A stretch of DNA of 8,324 nt from NCBI GenBank assembly GCA_030624355.1, contig JAUXKG010000084.1:1-8324 (forward strand), given 5' to 3'. Numbering within the stretch: the first letter of the stretch is position 1; each line of letters starts with the position of its first letter. A program made the translations under genes and the position numbers. The notes under the pieces were generated by a model. It did not search any database. It worked only from the letters and a program-made list of their open reading frames with translations, and was not told where the DNA came from. Below, piece after piece: positions 7,083 through 8,324 of the stretch. The stretch is from Acidobacteriota bacterium (GTDB lineage Bacteria > Acidobacteriota > UBA6911 > RPQK01 > JADFOI01).

Positions 7083-7934
7083 GTGGTCCACCCGCAAATT
7101 GCGGTATTCGCCAGGTTGGCGAACGGAGCTGCTGGAGCCACTCGCGCCCTCGAGGGGCAGGGAACCCTGTTAGGTCGGACCATGCACGCCATCAATTATG
7201 ATGAAGTCCATGATGAAATCGTCGTGCCCCAGCAGTTTGCCCAGGCAATTTTGACCTTCAGGGGAGGAGCCAATGGAGAGGAAGCCCCGATTCGAATCAT
7301 CCAGGGTTCCCGCACACAGCTGAAAGATCCCGACCGTGTGGCAGTCGATCCAGTACACAATGAACTTTTCGTCCCCACGGGAGACTCGGTTCTGGTGTTT
7401 CCTCGAGACGCTCGGGGCAACGTGGCACCGATTCGGATCCTCCGCAGTGACGATGTGGGGCTTGAAGCTGATGCGGTGGCCATCGACCCGATCCACGACT
7501 TGCTCATTGTGGCGGGAGGAAGAGGAGTAGGAAATGCCCAGATAGCAATCTTCAATCGCAGCGACCAAGGAAACGTCAAACCGCGAGCCGTCATCTCCGG
7601 CCCTAAGACAAGGCTAACCTCACCCAGGAACGTCCAGGTCAATCCAGTTCAGGGGTGGATTCTCGTGACTCAGGATGGCATACAGCCTCTTAGTTTTGAT
7701 TCTGATGAGGAGGCATCTCTTGCTTCCTTCGTCGGAGTGTGGAGCATCCATGATAACGGAGACGTCGAGCCTCGCTGGACCATCGGGGGACCGTACGGAA
7801 TGTTGAAGAAACCTCGCGGCATTGCCATTGACCAGCGGAACCAAACCGTTCTTGTGTCCGACAAAAGACTCAACGCGGTGCTCACGTATTCTGTTCCAGA
7901 ACTCTTCACCACAGACGCTGCCCCTACTGAGTAG
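7083..7934 (+). CDS. NHL-type beta-propeller, C-terminal part of the interrupted gene
   Basis: This 283-codon frame is in register with 5712-7082 and starts at the codon directly after TGA 7080-7082, which happens to be GTG. It begins in mid-blade: VVHPQIAVFARLANG completes the blade that starts with PGAVAYDSKREEILVPN upstream. Five more blades follow, including GSRTQLKDPDRVAVDPVHNE, SGPKTRLTSPRNVQVNP and GGPYGMLKKPRGIAID, and the gene ends at TAG. It has no signal peptide and no good Shine-Dalgarno of its own. It therefore looks like the downstream part of a disrupted or recoded gene rather than an independent one. With the first part it makes about 12 blades, matching two six-bladed propellers. 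Its last 42 or so residues are closely matched by the partial gene at the right edge. Confidence 0.7.
   Translation: MVHPQIAVFARLANGAAGATRALEGQGTLLGRTMHAINYDEVHDEIVVPQQFAQAILTFRGGANGEEAPIRIIQGSRTQLKDPDRVAVDPVHNELFVPTGDSVLVFPRDARGNVAPIRILRSDDVGLEADAVAIDPIHDLLIVAGGRGVGNAQIAIFNRSDQGNVKPRAVISGPKTRLTSPRNVQVNPVQGWILVTQDGIQPLSFDSDEEASLASFVGVWSIHDNGDVEPRWTIGGPYGMLKKPRGIAIDQRNQTVLVSDKRLNAVLTYSVPELFTTDAAPTE
7092..7123 (+). other. Two tandem hairpins directly after the in-frame TGA
   Basis: Hairpin 1 is CCGCAA (7092-7097) with TTGCGG (7099-7104); sterically it would be a 4-5 bp stem with a small loop. Hairpin 2 is TTCGCCA (7107-7113), loop GGT (7114-7116), TGGCGAA (7117-7123), a perfect 7-bp stem. The loop lies 32-34 nt after the TGA. 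This is inside coding sequence, so it may be chance, but the position and loop resemble a bacterial SECIS or readthrough element. Confidence 0.3.
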
Positions 7935-7960
7935 GCTGCCAACAGGCTGGAGTGGCTAAG

Positions 7961-8055
7961 CCCGGATTATGCATAAATTCTCTACTGCACCAACGAAATC
8001 ATCCGGCGTGCTGCACCGCCCGACTTGCGCGACAAGAACCTATGCATAATCCGGG
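7961..8055. mobile_element. MITE-like element, 95 bp
   Basis: Perfect 15-bp terminal inverted repeats, CCCGGATTATGCATA (7961-7975) and its reverse complement (8041-8055), enclose a 65-bp interior with no gene. The ends are flanked by the direct repeat CTAAG (7956-7960 and 8056-8060), consistent with a 5-bp target duplication; the match extends to GGCTAAG, though part of that on the right belongs to the repeat end. Inside, the symmetry continues imperfectly (TTCT 7978-7981 with AGAA 8035-8038). Ends starting CCC and a 4-5 bp duplication are reminiscent of IS1380-type elements, but I cannot confirm the family. It sits 26 bp after the propeller stop, so as a transcript it would also form a long hairpin at the 3' end. 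Confidence 0.6.
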
Positions 8056-8060
8056 CTAAG

Positions 8061-8195
8061 TTGGTGGTCAGACTTTTATCAGACCCCGATAGGTAGGTTT
8101 CACCGATAGCTCCGCTTTCACCAGCTGTTCAATAACCGAACCCAGGTTTTCCAGATCGACCCTGCCTCAGTCGGTGAAGGGGTGAGATGATCGCT
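8061..8195. other. Spacer between MITE-like element and convergent paralogue
   Basis: No gene or clear terminator was found in these 135 bases. Short direct repeats are visible (CCGATAG twice near 8086-8110; TTTCACC twice near 8098-8122). A 32-codon open stretch on the minus strand (8166-8068) reads like protein but has no good start. Confidence 0.4.
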
Positions 8196-8324
8196 TCAAA
8201 AGAGGCCTGGAACCCTATACGTAAGCACCGCGTTCAACAGTTTGTCGGAAACAATCACCGACTCGTGCTCTGGATCCAGGGCCACACCGCGAGGTGCAAG
8301 CAGCACACCATTGGGTCCACCGAT
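8196..8324 (-). CDS. C-terminus of a paralogous beta-propeller protein (partial)
   Basis: The minus strand from the window edge encodes 42 residues and then TGA at 8198-8196. It begins IGGPNGVLLAPRGVALDPE and ends SDKLLNAVLTYRVPGLF. Aligned without gaps to the end of the rightward propeller gene (IGGPYGMLKKPRGIAID through LNAVLTYSVPELF), 27 of 42 residues are identical by my count. DNA similarity is also visible: AACGCGGTGCTNACGTAT occurs at 7872-7889 and, inverted, at 8234-8217 with one difference. It is a last blade of the same NHL-type family. The gene runs tail to tail with its paralogue, and its start lies outside the window. Confidence 0.75.
   Translation of the reverse strand: MGGPNGVLLAPRGVALDPEHESVIVSDKLLNAVLTYRVPGLF

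Noticed and set aside
8068..8166. 32-codon minus-strand stretch reading DLENLGSVIEQLVKAELSV and onward
   Set aside because: Protein-like in composition, but bounded by a TGA upstream, without a convincing start, and too short to assign.

Overview
The window is bacterial, moderately GC-rich by eye, with mostly secreted or envelope proteins. A CBM9/DUF5916 outer-membrane protein, a cohesin-like secreted protein, an exported YtcJ-like amidohydrolase and long NHL-type beta-propellers occur together in Acidobacteriota and similar soil or sediment lineages. That placement is an inference from gene content only.

Layout. 1-444: no convincing gene; a candidate promoter (321-349) and a short upstream reading frame sit before the first gene. 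445-2610 (+): DUF5916 protein with an N-terminal CBM9-like domain. 3214-2672 (-): small secreted cohesin-like protein, convergent with the first gene and containing a C8 run just before its C-terminus. 5293-3455 (-): exported amidohydrolase-3 family enzyme. 5294-5711: divergent intergenic region with a nested inverted repeat and a candidate promoter for the rightward gene. 5712-7934 (+): one long exported beta-propeller gene of about 12 blades, interrupted by a single in-frame TGA at 7080-7082. 7961-8055: a 95-bp MITE-like element with terminal inverted repeats and a likely CTAAG target duplication. 8324-8196 (-): the last 42 codons of a second propeller gene, a close paralogue of the first, tail to tail with it and cut by the window edge.

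The most interesting region is 5712-8324. The interrupted propeller keeps its frame and repeat pattern on both sides of the TGA. The stop falls in blade 7, so the first part still holds six whole blades, the normal size of an NHL propeller. Two compact hairpins follow the TGA directly. The second has a GGU loop 32 nt downstream, which resembles a bacterial selenocysteine insertion element. A plain nonsense mutation or a base-call error remains the simplest explanation. The intact-looking paralogue tail next door suggests a duplicated family in which one copy may be decaying.

No defence system, CRISPR array, rRNA or tRNA was seen. The genes do not form an obvious pathway. The shared theme is export: every gene whose N-terminus is visible starts with a likely signal peptide.
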